A DNA stretch of 64,000 bases, from NCBI GenBank assembly GCA_019391515.1, contig JAHXQP010000013.1, forward strand, positions 1 to 64,000. Direction: 5' to 3'. Position 1 is the stretch's first letter. Each line of letters begins with the position of its first letter. This document shows positions 38,051-46,849 of the stretch, piece after piece. The stretch comes from Clostridiaceae bacterium (GTDB taxonomy: Bacteria; Bacillota; Clostridia; Tissierellales; Sporanaerobacteraceae). Below the pieces are notes generated by a model that was given only the letters and a program-made list of their open reading frames with translations, was not told the DNA's origin and did no database searches. The translations under genes were made by a program, and so were the position numbers.

Positions 38051-38167
38051 ATAATTCAAATGCTAAAGTTTTCTTCAAAATCAAACATAAAATAGCTGTA
38101 GGCTAGTTATAGAAATAAATTAGTTATTATTATTTGTTGTGATTCCTTCTTTTAAAATCTTGTTAAA

Positions 38168-38196
38168 TTGATTCAATATGTAAGCTATGATATTCT
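38168..38196 (+). promoter_or_regulatory. Possible sigma-A promoter of the LevR-type activator
   Basis: TTGATT (38168-38173) and TATTCT (38191-38196) with 17-base spacing, about 160 bases upstream of the activator gene. Weak match in AT-rich DNA. Confidence 0.35.
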
Positions 38197-38358
38197 ATAA
38201 ATGAAATTTGTAAAAACAATCCACATTAAATAAATACTTTTTAGTCTATTAAAAAATAAAAAAATAAGTAAAGAATATATGTAATAGCTATGAATACCGC
38301 AAGATAGAAAATTGGGCTATTAAACTTTTTATAAAAAGCTATGGAAGGATGGGGATAA

Positions 38359-41076
38359 ATGAGTAGAATCAAGGAAGTATTAGATACATTGGAAAGATTA
38401 AGAGAAGAAAATCCTGAGGGGATTTCTGCCATAGATGTTGCTCAAATACTAGACATAGATAGATCCAATATAAGTAGATATTTAAATATTTTATATAGAG
38501 ATGGGAAGGTTGAAAAACTAGAAGGCAGACCTGTATTGTATAGAACTATAGATATAGAAAAAGATACTTTTAAAGAGAGAAATACTCCTATTAGTAAGAA
38601 TAAAAATAGCTTAGATAAAATGGTTGGTGCAAATCAAAGTTTAGCTATTTCCATTGACAAGGCTAAAGCGGCTATAATGTATCCGCCAAAAGGACTTCAT
38701 ACATTGATATTAGGAGAAACAGGAGTAGGCAAGTCTATGTTTGCTGAGCTGATGTATCAATTTTCCATAGAAACCAATATTCTTGGGAAAGATGCTCCTT
38801 TTATAAGGTTTAATTGTGCAGATTATGCTAGCAACCAAAATCTTTTAACAGCTCAGATATTTGGAGTAAAAAAAGGTGCTTATACTGGTGCTACAAAAGA
38901 TAGGGAAGGGTTGCTTAAAAAGGCAGATGGAGGATTTATATTTTTAGATGAAATCCACAGGTTATCTCCTCAGGGGCAGGAAATGTTATTTACATACATA
39001 GATAATGGATTCTTCAGACCATTAGGAGAAACGGAAAATTTGTCTTATGTAGATGTGAGGATCATTGCTGCAACTACAGAAGATCCAAAATCCAATTTAT
39101 TAAAAACTTTCACTCGTCGAATACCCATGGTAATTACATTGCCTCCAATTAGAGATAGAGGTTTATCTGAAAGATATGATTTTATAGAGACTTTTATTAA
39201 AGAGGAATCTCATCGCCTAGGAAAAAGTATTTATATAAATAAAAATGCTATTATTTCTTATTTATTATATGATTGTCCCAATAATATAGGGCAACTTAAA
39301 TCTGACATTCAATTAGCTTGTGCTAAAGCTTTTTTAAATTACAAATCCCAAAACAACAATTATATATTAATAACCCAATGTGATTTACCTAATCATGTTA
39401 AAAAGGGAATTATGAATATTAATCAATATAGAAATGAAGTAGAGCAGCTATTGAATTTTAATTATGATATATTAAAATTCAATCAGAGTGAAAAACCACC
39501 TTTATTGATGGAAATAGATAAATATACTACAGAGGATTTTTATAATAGTATTGAAGAGAAATTGAAGTCCTTAAAGAATATGGGGATATCTGAACAAGAT
39601 ATAAATGAAATAATAAATATAGATATAGAGACTCATTTTAAGGAATACATAGGCAGTATATCTAGACATTTCCATAAGGAAGAAATATCTAATATAGTAG
39701 ATAATAAAATTTTAGAAGTAGTGGAAGAAATACTTCTGTTAGGAGAGAAAAAATTAAATAAACATTTTAGTGAAAAGGTTTATTTTGCTTTATCTTTTCA
39801 TCTAGAAAGAAGTATAAATAGAATAAAAAATGGAGAAAAAATCTATAATCCAAAATTAAATTTTATTAGAATAAACTATGAAGAAGAATTTTTATTTGCA
39901 ATGAAAATAACAAGAATCATAGATGAAAGATTTGGAATTGAAACTCCAGTAGATGAAATAGGTTATTTAGCTATGTTTTTTGCAACCGATTCTTATAAGT
40001 TTGATAAGGTAGAAGTACCTAAGGTAGGAATTCTTGTTATTATGCACGGTAAAACTACGGCTAGTTCCATGGTGGAAGTAGCCAATAGCCTAATAGGGAC
40101 TGATCATGCTATAGCCCTAGACATGCCCTTAAATATGAAACCAGAGACTATGTATTCCATAGCTAAAAGAAAGGTGGAGGAAATAAATAAGGGGGAAGGT
40201 GTGATTATTTTAGTAGATATGGGTTCTTTGACTACTTTTGGAGATATGATTTGGGAAGAAACTGGCATAGAAGTAAGAACTATTGAAATGGTCAGCACTT
40301 CTATGGTTTTGGAGGTTTTAAGAAAATCAATAGTAGGATATAGCATAGATGAAATAATGGAAGCCTTTAAAAATAAACATGTATATAAGTATAGAAGTAA
40401 TGTATTAGAAGAAGGCAATAATATAAAGGATATTATTGTTACTGCTTGTTTTACTGGAGACGGTGCTTCAAAAAAGATTGCAAATATTATTGGAAAAGAA
40501 ATATCTAATAAAAATATAGATATATTTACCATAAATATAATAGATGAAAATAACTTAGAAAATAGATTGTATAAGTTAAAAGATAAATATAATATATTAG
40601 CAATAATATCTACTATATCATTAGATATATCTTGGGCACCAGTATTTCTTGCTGTAGATATATTTACAAATGAAGGAATAGATAAATTGAATAATGTTTT
40701 TGAAGAAAATGAAATGTGTCTAAAAATCTCACAATCTTTAACAGAACATTTACCAAATATAAAGGATAAGAAAATTGTAAAAGAAATTAGATATATTTTA
40801 TATGAAGTAGAATACAAATTAGGATTAAAAGTATCCATAGATGTAAGGATGGGAATCATGCTCCATATATGTTTTTTAATAGATAATTTGATAAAAGGGG
40901 TTATACCACGGAAATTTAATGATTTGGAAGAATACAAGAAAACATATAAGAAGGAAATGAAGATTTTGAGAGAAATATTTTCTCCTATAGAAAATAAATA
41001 TGAAATTGTTATAGGAGAAAATGAGATAGGGTATATATTAAAAACATTTTTATCAAACCAAATTAGTGTGTATTAG
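38359..41076 (+). CDS. LevR-type sigma-54 activator with PTS regulation domains
   Basis: A 905-residue activator. Domains in order: N-terminal winged helix-turn-helix (1-65), sigma-54 AAA+ domain (about 85-340) with Walker A GETGVGKS (119-126), GAYTGA loop (173-178) and Walker B GGFIFLDE (191-198), PRD1 (about 430-540), a mannose-type EIIA-like domain (about 560-690, VIMHGKTTAS with the candidate phospho-His), an EIIB-like region (about 705-790) and PRD2 (about 800-905). Activity is expected to be set by PTS phosphorylation through HPr and the cognate IIB. The target is the sigma-54 promoter at 41201 right behind its own terminator. ATG follows AAGGATGGGG. Confidence 0.9.
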   Translation: MSRIKEVLDTLERLREENPEGISAIDVAQILDIDRSNISRYLNILYRDGKVEKLEGRPVLYRTIDIEKDTFKERNTPISKNKNSLDKMVGANQSLAISIDKAKAAIMYPPKGLHTLILGETGVGKSMFAELMYQFSIETNILGKDAPFIRFNCADYASNQNLLTAQIFGVKKGAYTGATKDREGLLKKADGGFIFLDEIHRLSPQGQEMLFTYIDNGFFRPLGETENLSYVDVRIIAATTEDPKSNLLKTFTRRIPMVITLPPIRDRGLSERYDFIETFIKEESHRLGKSIYINKNAIISYLLYDCPNNIGQLKSDIQLACAKAFLNYKSQNNNYILITQCDLPNHVKKGIMNINQYRNEVEQLLNFNYDILKFNQSEKPPLLMEIDKYTTEDFYNSIEEKLKSLKNMGISEQDINEIINIDIETHFKEYIGSISRHFHKEEISNIVDNKILEVVEEILLLGEKKLNKHFSEKVYFALSFHLERSINRIKNGEKIYNPKLNFIRINYEEEFLFAMKITRIIDERFGIETPVDEIGYLAMFFATDSYKFDKVEVPKVGILVIMHGKTTASSMVEVANSLIGTDHAIALDMPLNMKPETMYSIAKRKVEEINKGEGVIILVDMGSLTTFGDMIWEETGIEVRTIEMVSTSMVLEVLRKSIVGYSIDEIMEAFKNKHVYKYRSNVLEEGNNIKDIIVTACFTGDGASKKIANIIGKEISNKNIDIFTINIIDENNLENRLYKLKDKYNILAIISTISLDISWAPVFLAVDIFTNEGIDKLNNVFEENEMCLKISQSLTEHLPNIKDKKIVKEIRYILYEVEYKLGLKVSIDVRMGIMLHICFLIDNLIKGVIPRKFNDLEEYKKTYKKEMKILREIFSPIENKYEIVIGENEIGYILKTFLSNQISVY

Positions 41077-41107
41077 TGTGTAGATATCTGCACACTAATT
41101 TATTTTT
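41072..41107 (+). terminator. Terminator of the LevR-type gene, overlapping its stop codon
   Basis: ATTAGTGTG (41072-41080) pairs with CACACTAAT (41091-41099), inner AGAT/ATCT pairing, followed by TTATTTTTTT. The stop TAG (41074-41076) is inside the stem. Confidence 0.7.
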
Positions 41108-41113
41108 TTACAC

Positions 41114-41137
41114 ACTAAATTTGAAATGTAATTTAGT
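41114..41137 (+). promoter_or_regulatory. Candidate upstream activating sequence for the LevR-type activator
   Basis: Perfect inverted repeat ACTAAATT (41114-41121) / AATTTAGT (41130-41137) with an eight-base spacer, centred about 90 bases upstream of the -12 element. Enhancer sites of LevR-like activators usually lie around 100 bases upstream, so the distance fits. Confidence 0.5.
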
Positions 41138-41200
41138 TCTCAAACCCATGAGATATCATAATATAAACTATTTTATTTTATTTTTGAACATACAAGTATT

Positions 41201-41216
41201 TGGCAAGGTAATTGCA
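41201..41216 (+). promoter_or_regulatory. Sigma-54 (-24/-12) promoter of the PTS/glycosyltransferase operon
   Basis: TGGCAAGGTAATTGCA fits the consensus with GG (41202) and GC (41214) 12 bases apart. It lies 84 bases before the IIB gene and directly downstream of a sigma-54 activator gene. Confidence 0.87.
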
Positions 41217-41299
41217 ATTATAATATATAGTACCAGGGGATATAGGAGGTAATGTGGGGTAGAGAAACATAAAACATTATATGGAAAGGAATGATAGTT

Positions 41300-41611
41300 A
41301 TGTTAAACATTATGTTGGTCTGTTCAGCAGGAATGTCTACTAGTCTATTGGTCAATAAAATGAATAAAGTAGTAAAAGAAAAAGAGCTAGATGTAAATAT
41401 AGTAGCTGTAGCAGAAGCAGATGTAAAAAGTAATATGGATAAGGTAGATGTCATGTTGTTAGGTCCACAAGTCAGATACTTATTACCAAATATGAAGGGG
41501 TTAATGGAACCAAAAGGGGTACCAGTAGAAGTGGTAGATACTGTAGATTATGGAACTATGAATGGGGAGAAGGTTTTGGAATATGCTTTAAGCTTGGCTA
41601 AAGAACTATAA
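41300..41611 (+). CDS. PTS lactose/cellobiose-type EIIB
   Basis: A 103-residue IIB protein that carries phosphate on Cys8 (MLVCSAGMSTSLL). ATG 41300 is preferred: GGAAAGGA at 41282-41289 is nine to ten bases away, while the in-frame ATG at 41291 abuts it. Later residues include DVMLLGPQVRYLLPNM, usual in cellobiose-type IIB. First gene behind the sigma-54 promoter; IIC follows 23 bases downstream, while the matching IIA is encoded three genes later. Confidence 0.9.
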   Translation: MLNIMLVCSAGMSTSLLVNKMNKVVKEKELDVNIVAVAEADVKSNMDKVDVMLLGPQVRYLLPNMKGLMEPKGVPVEVVDTVDYGTMNGEKVLEYALSLAKEL

Positions 41612-41634
41612 AAATACTAGTAAGGGGGATTAGT

Positions 41635-42903
41635 ATGAAAAAGTTTATGGATTTTATGGAGAAAAAGTTTGTTCCAGTGGCAGCAAAGATTGGAGGACAG
41701 AGACATTTAGTTGCAATCCGTGATGGATTTGCAAGTATTATGCCTTTAATACTTGCAGGTTCTATGTCAGTTTTATTAAAAAACACTATATTTGAATGGA
41801 TTACTCCATTAAATGGATTAATTCCTATATGTGATCAAGTATGGTGGGGTTCATTAGCAATAATGACTTTATTAATTGTATTTTCTGTGGGATATAACTT
41901 AGCTAAATTTTATGAAGTAGATCCATTAGCAGCAGGACTTATTGCTGTTGGATCCTACTTTGCTACATTACCTCAATCTCATGGAGAGGCTGGTTGGGGA
42001 TATATTCACTGGGGTTATTTACAAGCTACAGGATTGTTTACAGGATTAATAGTAGCATTAATTGCTACGGAAATATTCGTGAAACTAATAAAGAAAGATT
42101 TAACAATTAAAATGCCAGAAGAAGTTCCTCCCGCAGTAGGAAAGGCTTTTGCAGCTGTTATACCAGGTACAATTACTATTCTTATTTTCGGTATTTTATT
42201 TCTCGTAATAGACAATTTGGGAGGGGTAAGTCTATATGATGTAATAGAAAATTCTATACAAAAGCCATTACAGAATTTAAGCCAAGGGGTTGGATCTGCA
42301 ATTTTAGCAGCTGTGTTGATTAATCTATTTTGGTTCTTTGGATTACATGGTGCTAATATATTGGATCCTGTAATGAATGCATTATATTTGCCTGCTCTTA
42401 CTGCTAATGAACAAGCTATTGCAGCAGGATTAGAGGCACCAAATATAATAACTAGAGCTTTCTTTGATACTTACGTTCATCTAGGTGGGGCTGGAGCAAC
42501 TTTAGCTTTAATAATAGCTATATTTATTGCCTCTAAAAACAGAAAAGAATATAGAGAAGTAGCTAAATTATCTGCACCAGCAGGAATATTCCAAATTAAT
42601 GAACCTGTGATGTTTGGAATTCCTATAGTCCTTAATCCAATATTATTTATTCCATTTTTAATTACGCCTGCAATACTGACTTTAATAGCGTATATAGGGA
42701 CGGCAACTGGTTTTGCACCTCCTACTTATTTAGTTGTTCCTTGGACTACACCTCCTATTATAGGAGCATTTCTAGCAACAGGAGCTACATCAGCAAGTTG
42801 GAGAGCAGCTGTATTGGCAGCTATAAATTTAGTAGTAGCAGTATTGATATATTTACCATTTGTTAAATTAGCTGATAGACAGAGACAAAAACAAACTGAA
42901 TAG
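41635..42903 (+). CDS. PTS lactose/cellobiose-type EIIC permease
   Basis: A 422-residue membrane permease with about ten helices and the family signature FQINEPVMFGIPIVLNP, plus FWFFGLHGANILDPVM. It takes up a beta-linked disaccharide or related sugar while the IIB encoded upstream phosphorylates it. The exact substrate cannot be read. The MupG-family hydrolase in the same operon suggests an amino-sugar disaccharide such as a MurNAc-containing or GlcNAc-containing one; that is inference. Confidence 0.88.
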   Translation: MKKFMDFMEKKFVPVAAKIGGQRHLVAIRDGFASIMPLILAGSMSVLLKNTIFEWITPLNGLIPICDQVWWGSLAIMTLLIVFSVGYNLAKFYEVDPLAAGLIAVGSYFATLPQSHGEAGWGYIHWGYLQATGLFTGLIVALIATEIFVKLIKKDLTIKMPEEVPPAVGKAFAAVIPGTITILIFGILFLVIDNLGGVSLYDVIENSIQKPLQNLSQGVGSAILAAVLINLFWFFGLHGANILDPVMNALYLPALTANEQAIAAGLEAPNIITRAFFDTYVHLGGAGATLALIIAIFIASKNRKEYREVAKLSAPAGIFQINEPVMFGIPIVLNPILFIPFLITPAILTLIAYIGTATGFAPPTYLVVPWTTPPIIGAFLATGATSASWRAAVLAAINLVVAVLIYLPFVKLADRQRQKQTE

Positions 42904-42948
42904 AGTGAATAACATTTTCTAATACTAAAGGGATTTAGAAACATCTAT

Positions 42949-43009
42949 GTAAGAAGTAGAGAAGAAATAGAGGAAACAGGTATTAATTAGAGTTATCTCT
43001 ACTTCTTAC
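42949..43009 (+). repeat. Intercistronic inverted repeat between IIC and glycosyltransferase genes
   Basis: GTAAGAAGTAGAGA (42949-42962) pairs perfectly with TCTCTACTTCTTAC (42996-43009), 14 bp, loop 33 bases. No T tract follows. It may limit readthrough into, or separate by processing, the glycosyltransferase part of the operon. Confidence 0.6.
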
Positions 43010-43072
43010 TAATGTTTTATATAAAAATATATCTGACTATTTATATCCCTCATATTAAGAGGAGATGATAAA

Positions 43073-45088
43073 GTGGCTTATTATATTGGTCTTACATTTG
43101 TTATTCTTCTTATTTTAATAAGTTTAGATGATTTTATATGGGATGTATATTATTTTTTTAGTCCAAAAAGAAAAAAGAACAATACTAATGCTATATCTTA
43201 TAAAGATCTAACAGATACAGTTCCCGGTTTACTTGCTATTATAGTACCAGCCTATCGTGAAGAGGATGTATTAGAAGATGTTATAGAAAATTTAATAGAT
43301 ACAAACCATTATCCCAATGCAATGTATCATATTTTTCTGGGGGTATATCCAAACGATCCTGATACCTTAGATATAGCAGATAATTTATCTAAAAATCATA
43401 AAAATGTTCATAGAGTTATTCACATAATAGATGGACCTAGTTCTAAAGCTGATAATATAAATAATGTAATAAAAAATATTTTAGAATATGAAAACAAAAA
43501 AGGTATTAGATTTAAGGGTATTATAGTACACGACTCAGAAGATGTAATTCATCCTTATGAAATATTAGTTGAAAATTATCTTTTGAATTTTCATAAGGCC
43601 ATCCAAATGCCTGTATTTCCACTACAAAGAATGCCTAGAATAGGAAATATTTTTAAAAATATGATATCTGGAACATATGCAGATGAGTTTGCAGAAAATC
43701 ATTATAGTATGCTTGTGGCTAGAAATGTTACTAAATCTTTTGTGCCTTCAGCAGGAACAGGTTTTGTGATTTCTAGGGATATAATAGATTGCTTCCCTGA
43801 TTTCAATATATTCCCAGTAGGGAGTTTAACAGAAGATTATAAACTTTCATTATTGCTTAAACAAAAGGGATTTCATCTTTATTATGCATTAGAAGAGGTA
43901 GAAAGACTTAAAGGAGATGGAAAAATGGAAAGAGAATTTATAGCTACCAGAAGTATATTTCCATCAACTTATAGTGCTGCTGTAAGACAAAAATCTAGGT
44001 GGATATATGGGATAACTATGCAGTCTTTTAAACTTAGAGATATATTAAAAAATAAAAATTTATCATTTGGTTCTAAACATAGTTTATATAAAGACTGGAA
44101 AGCGAAATTTAGCAATATATTACTTGTACCAAGTTATTTAATTTTTATATATTTTATATTTTCTTTGTTTTTAAATATTCCAATAATTTATCCTAAGTTT
44201 AGTTTATCATGGTATCTCATGTTATTTGTAACTATTATGATGATAGAAAGACAAATTTTAAGGGGAAGAGCTGTAAAAAACGTATATGGATATAAAAGTA
44301 CCTTTATAAGTGTATTGTTTCCACCTATATTGCCTTTTAGGATGGTTATTGGGAATATAATAAATTTTCATGCAACCTTAAAGGCTTGGAAGATGAATCT
44401 TTTTAAATCTAGTGCTAAAAAAAGAAAGAAAAAGCCTAGTTGGAATAAAACTGATCATGAATTTTTAGAAAAAGAAGTCTTAAATACTTTTAGAAGAAAA
44501 TTAGGGGATGTTCTTCTATGTAAAAACCTAATATCACCAAATGAATTAAAAAAATCTCTTGAAAAATCAAAAACTAATGGAATGAGGCTTGGAGAAACTT
44601 TAATAACGGAAGGCATAGTATCGGAAGAGGATATAGTTATCTCTTTATGTAAAATAAATAAAGAGATCTATTTTGAAATTAAACCTAATATGGTTTCAAA
44701 AGAGGGCATAGATTTTTTTGGAAAAGATTTTCTATTGCAAAATTTTATGGCACCTATTATGAAAACAAGAAATACGGCAGTATTTGCTATTTCAAATCCT
44801 GATGATAAAGAAAGAATAATAAATTTATTAAAGGATAAAAAAATTGAAAAAGAGGTTATTCAGTTTATCTATTCTACAAAAGAGAATATAACAAATTCTT
44901 TAGAAAAAATGGATAAAGAATATTTAGATGAAATAAAAATTATAGAAAAATTAATAGAAGAAGATATTTTGTTTTTAGAAGAAGGGCTTATAGCTTTGGG
45001 ATATCAGAATACAGAAAAAAATATTAATGAAATACTATATGATATGGGATTTGAAGAACAAGGAAATAAGGGTCTTATATTTAATTGA
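43073..45088 (+). CDS. NfrB-like processive GT2 glycosyltransferase with C-terminal MshEN domain
   Basis: A 671-residue membrane enzyme starting at GTG 43073 after AGAGGAGATGAT. One N-terminal helix (about 4-22) is followed by a family 2 glycosyltransferase domain (50-315) with IIVPAYREED, DSED (154-157), TED (253-255) and QKSRW (306-310), the QxxRW mark of processive synthases. Two to four membrane segments lie at about 345-435, then a basic linker and an MshEN/GspE-N domain (about 475-600) with KLGDVLL..LI and RLGETLITEGIV repeats, which resemble the c-di-GMP-binding motif. This is the layout of NfrB, which builds a c-di-GMP-controlled surface glycan in E. coli. Its place inside a PTS operon is unusual. 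Confidence 0.8.
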   Translation: MAYYIGLTFVILLILISLDDFIWDVYYFFSPKRKKNNTNAISYKDLTDTVPGLLAIIVPAYREEDVLEDVIENLIDTNHYPNAMYHIFLGVYPNDPDTLDIADNLSKNHKNVHRVIHIIDGPSSKADNINNVIKNILEYENKKGIRFKGIIVHDSEDVIHPYEILVENYLLNFHKAIQMPVFPLQRMPRIGNIFKNMISGTYADEFAENHYSMLVARNVTKSFVPSAGTGFVISRDIIDCFPDFNIFPVGSLTEDYKLSLLLKQKGFHLYYALEEVERLKGDGKMEREFIATRSIFPSTYSAAVRQKSRWIYGITMQSFKLRDILKNKNLSFGSKHSLYKDWKAKFSNILLVPSYLIFIYFIFSLFLNIPIIYPKFSLSWYLMLFVTIMMIERQILRGRAVKNVYGYKSTFISVLFPPILPFRMVIGNIINFHATLKAWKMNLFKSSAKKRKKKPSWNKTDHEFLEKEVLNTFRRKLGDVLLCKNLISPNELKKSLEKSKTNGMRLGETLITEGIVSEEDIVISLCKINKEIYFEIKPNMVSKEGIDFFGKDFLLQNFMAPIMKTRNTAVFAISNPDDKERIINLLKDKKIEKEVIQFIYSTKENITNSLEKMDKEYLDEIKIIEKLIEEDILFLEEGLIALGYQNTEKNINEILYDMGFEEQGNKGLIFN

Positions 45089-45142
45089 TATGAAAATATA
45101 TTTTAGGATAAAAACATCTAAATTATTAAAGGAGAGAGTGAT

Positions 45143-45472
45143 ATGGATTTAGAGATGATAATAATCAATATTATAAATTATAGTGGTGAGGCTAGGAGCT
45201 TAAGTATGGAAGCTATGCAATATGGAAAAAAAGGAGATTTTGAGAAAGCAAGACATAACTTAAATGAGGCCAATAAAAATATTTCTAAGTCCCATAAAAG
45301 TCAAACGGAATTGATTCAATCAGAGGCTAGAGGAGATAAACAAGAAGTATCTTTATTACTTATTCATGCTCAAGATCACTTAATGAATGCTATAACTATT
45401 AGGGATATGGCTAAAGAATTTATTGACTTATATGAAATGATCTCAGAGGAAAAAGGTGATATAAATGCGTAA
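45143..45472 (+). CDS. PTS lactose/cellobiose-type EIIA
   Basis: A 109-residue all-helical IIA protein with NYSGEARSLSMEA and LLLIHAQDHLMNA; the phospho-acceptor His is 75. It should serve the IIB and IIC encoded at 41300 and 41635, although the glycosyltransferase gene lies between them. Its stop overlaps the MupG-family gene by eight bases. Related to but clearly distinct from the LacF at 34628. Confidence 0.88.
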   Translation: MDLEMIIINIINYSGEARSLSMEAMQYGKKGDFEKARHNLNEANKNISKSHKSQTELIQSEARGDKQEVSLLLIHAQDHLMNAITIRDMAKEFIDLYEMISEEKGDINA

Positions 45473-46547
45473 ATTAGGAGTATCAATTTATCCAGATAGG
45501 TCATCTTTAGAAGAGAACAAAAAATACTTGGATTTGGCATCAAAGTATAACTTTACTAGAGTTTTTACAAATTTATTATCTGTTGATATGAATGAAAGCC
45601 ATTCTTTTAATGATTTTAAGAAGATTGTAAAATATGCATCTAATTTAGGTATGGAAGTAATAGCTGACGTTTCCCCTGCAGTATTTAAAACTTTAGATAT
45701 TCACTATACTGAATTAAAGTTTTTTAAAGATATAGGTCTATCCGGTATTAGGCTGGATTTGGGGTTTAGTGGAAAAGAGGAAAGTGTTATGAGTTTTAAT
45801 CCTTATAATTTGAAAATAGAAGTAAATATGAGCAGTGGAACTAAATATATAGAAAACATAATGAGTTATATTCCAAATAAGGATAATATTATAGGATGTC
45901 ATAATTTTTATCCGCATAAATATACTGGATTGTCTAGAAAACATTTCATGGAAACCTCTAATATTTTCAAAAAACATGGTCTAAGAACTGCTGCTTTTGT
46001 TTCGTCTTCTAATGGAAACTTTGGACCTTGGTCTGTAAACGAAGGTTTACCAACATTAGAAGATCATAGAATGCTTCCTATTGAAGTTCAAGCTAAGGAC
46101 TTGTTCAATACTGGTCTTATAGACGATGTAATTGTTTCTAATTGTTATGCTTCTGAAGAGGAATTAAAATCCCTTAAAGAAATAGATAAGGATATTTTAA
46201 CCTTAAAAGTCAAACTAATAGATGGATTACCAAAAATGGAAAGAAAGATTGTATTAGAAGAACCACATTTCAGTAGAGGTGATGTTTCGGAATATATGAT
46301 AAGGTCAACTGAAAGTAGGGTGAAATATAAAGACTATGATTTTCAACTAATAAATTCTAAAGATATAAAAAAAGGAGATATATTAATTGATAGTAGTTTA
46401 TATACTCATTATTCAGGAGAATTGCAAATAGCATTAAAATCTATGAAAAATAGTGGTAGAACTAGCGTAGTGGGTAAGATTGTAGATGAAGAAATGTATC
46501 TGTTAGATTATATTAAACCTTGGCAAAAATTTAAGTTTTCTTTGTGA
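45465..46547 (+). CDS. MupG-family (DUF871) 6-phospho-glycosidase
   Basis: A 360-residue protein: TIM-barrel part (1-235) with LGVSIYPDRSSLEENKKYL, VIADVSPAVF and GCHNFYPHKYTGLS, and a C-terminal cyclophilin-like part (about 240-355). The family includes S. aureus MupG, a 6-phospho-N-acetylmuramidase that splits MurNAc-6-phosphate-GlcNAc inside the cell. Coupled to a PTS IIA gene by an eight-base overlap, so it probably hydrolyses the phosphorylated disaccharide imported by this PTS. Whether the sugar is MurNAc-GlcNAc or another amino-sugar dimer is unknown. Confidence 0.82.
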   Translation: MRKLGVSIYPDRSSLEENKKYLDLASKYNFTRVFTNLLSVDMNESHSFNDFKKIVKYASNLGMEVIADVSPAVFKTLDIHYTELKFFKDIGLSGIRLDLGFSGKEESVMSFNPYNLKIEVNMSSGTKYIENIMSYIPNKDNIIGCHNFYPHKYTGLSRKHFMETSNIFKKHGLRTAAFVSSSNGNFGPWSVNEGLPTLEDHRMLPIEVQAKDLFNTGLIDDVIVSNCYASEEELKSLKEIDKDILTLKVKLIDGLPKMERKIVLEEPHFSRGDVSEYMIRSTESRVKYKDYDFQLINSKDIKKGDILIDSSLYTHYSGELQIALKSMKNSGRTSVVGKIVDEEMYLLDYIKPWQKFKFSL

Positions 46548-46685
46548 TGTATAGGATAAAATATATTAAAAATGTACTAAGGTAGACATATTAAAAAATA
46601 TAAATTACAATAAAAACTATAAATTAACTATTGAAACATTCTAGATTTTCTATCAACAAGTTTATAAATGTGCTAGAAAATTTCC

Positions 46686-46714
46686 TTGACATATCTTATA
46701 CTTGATGTTAGTAT
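46686..46714 (+). promoter_or_regulatory. Sigma-A promoter of the methionine leader RNA
   Basis: Perfect TTGACA (46686-46691), 17-base spacer, TAGTAT (46709-46714). It starts a leader of about 350 bases containing two structured regions and two terminators. The stretch 46548-46685 before it shows no clear feature. Confidence 0.65.
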
Positions 46715-46739
46715 ATTTACAACAATTAAATAGTATAAC

Positions 46740-46839
46740 TTATCCAGAATTAGGGTAGAGAATTAGCTCGTTGACCCTATACCAACCTGTTATATTTTTA
46801 ATAAGGTGGTTCTGCTAATGTCGATAAGATGGATGATAA
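46740..46839 (+). ncRNA. Unrecognised structured leader RNA (possible riboswitch)
   Basis: A compact set of complementary segments: P1 ATCCA (46742-46746) with TGGAT (46830-46834); P2 TAGGGT (46751-46756) with ACCCTA (46774-46779); P3 ACCA/CCT (46781-46788) with AGG/TGGT (46804-46810), one bulged A; and a pseudoknot between the P2 loop, ATTAGC (46762-46767), and GCTAAT (46814-46819). It ends just before a strong terminator. This is the look of a ligand-sensing aptamer with an expression platform. I do not recognise it as SAM, cobalamin, T-box, TPP, FMN, THF, glycine or ZTP class. Confidence 0.55.
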
Positions 46840-46849
46840 AAAAGAGATT

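Noticed and set aside
40104-40937. 277-codon minus-strand open frame
   Set aside because: Antisense to the PTS-type domains of the LevR-like gene; composition is that of a shadow frame.
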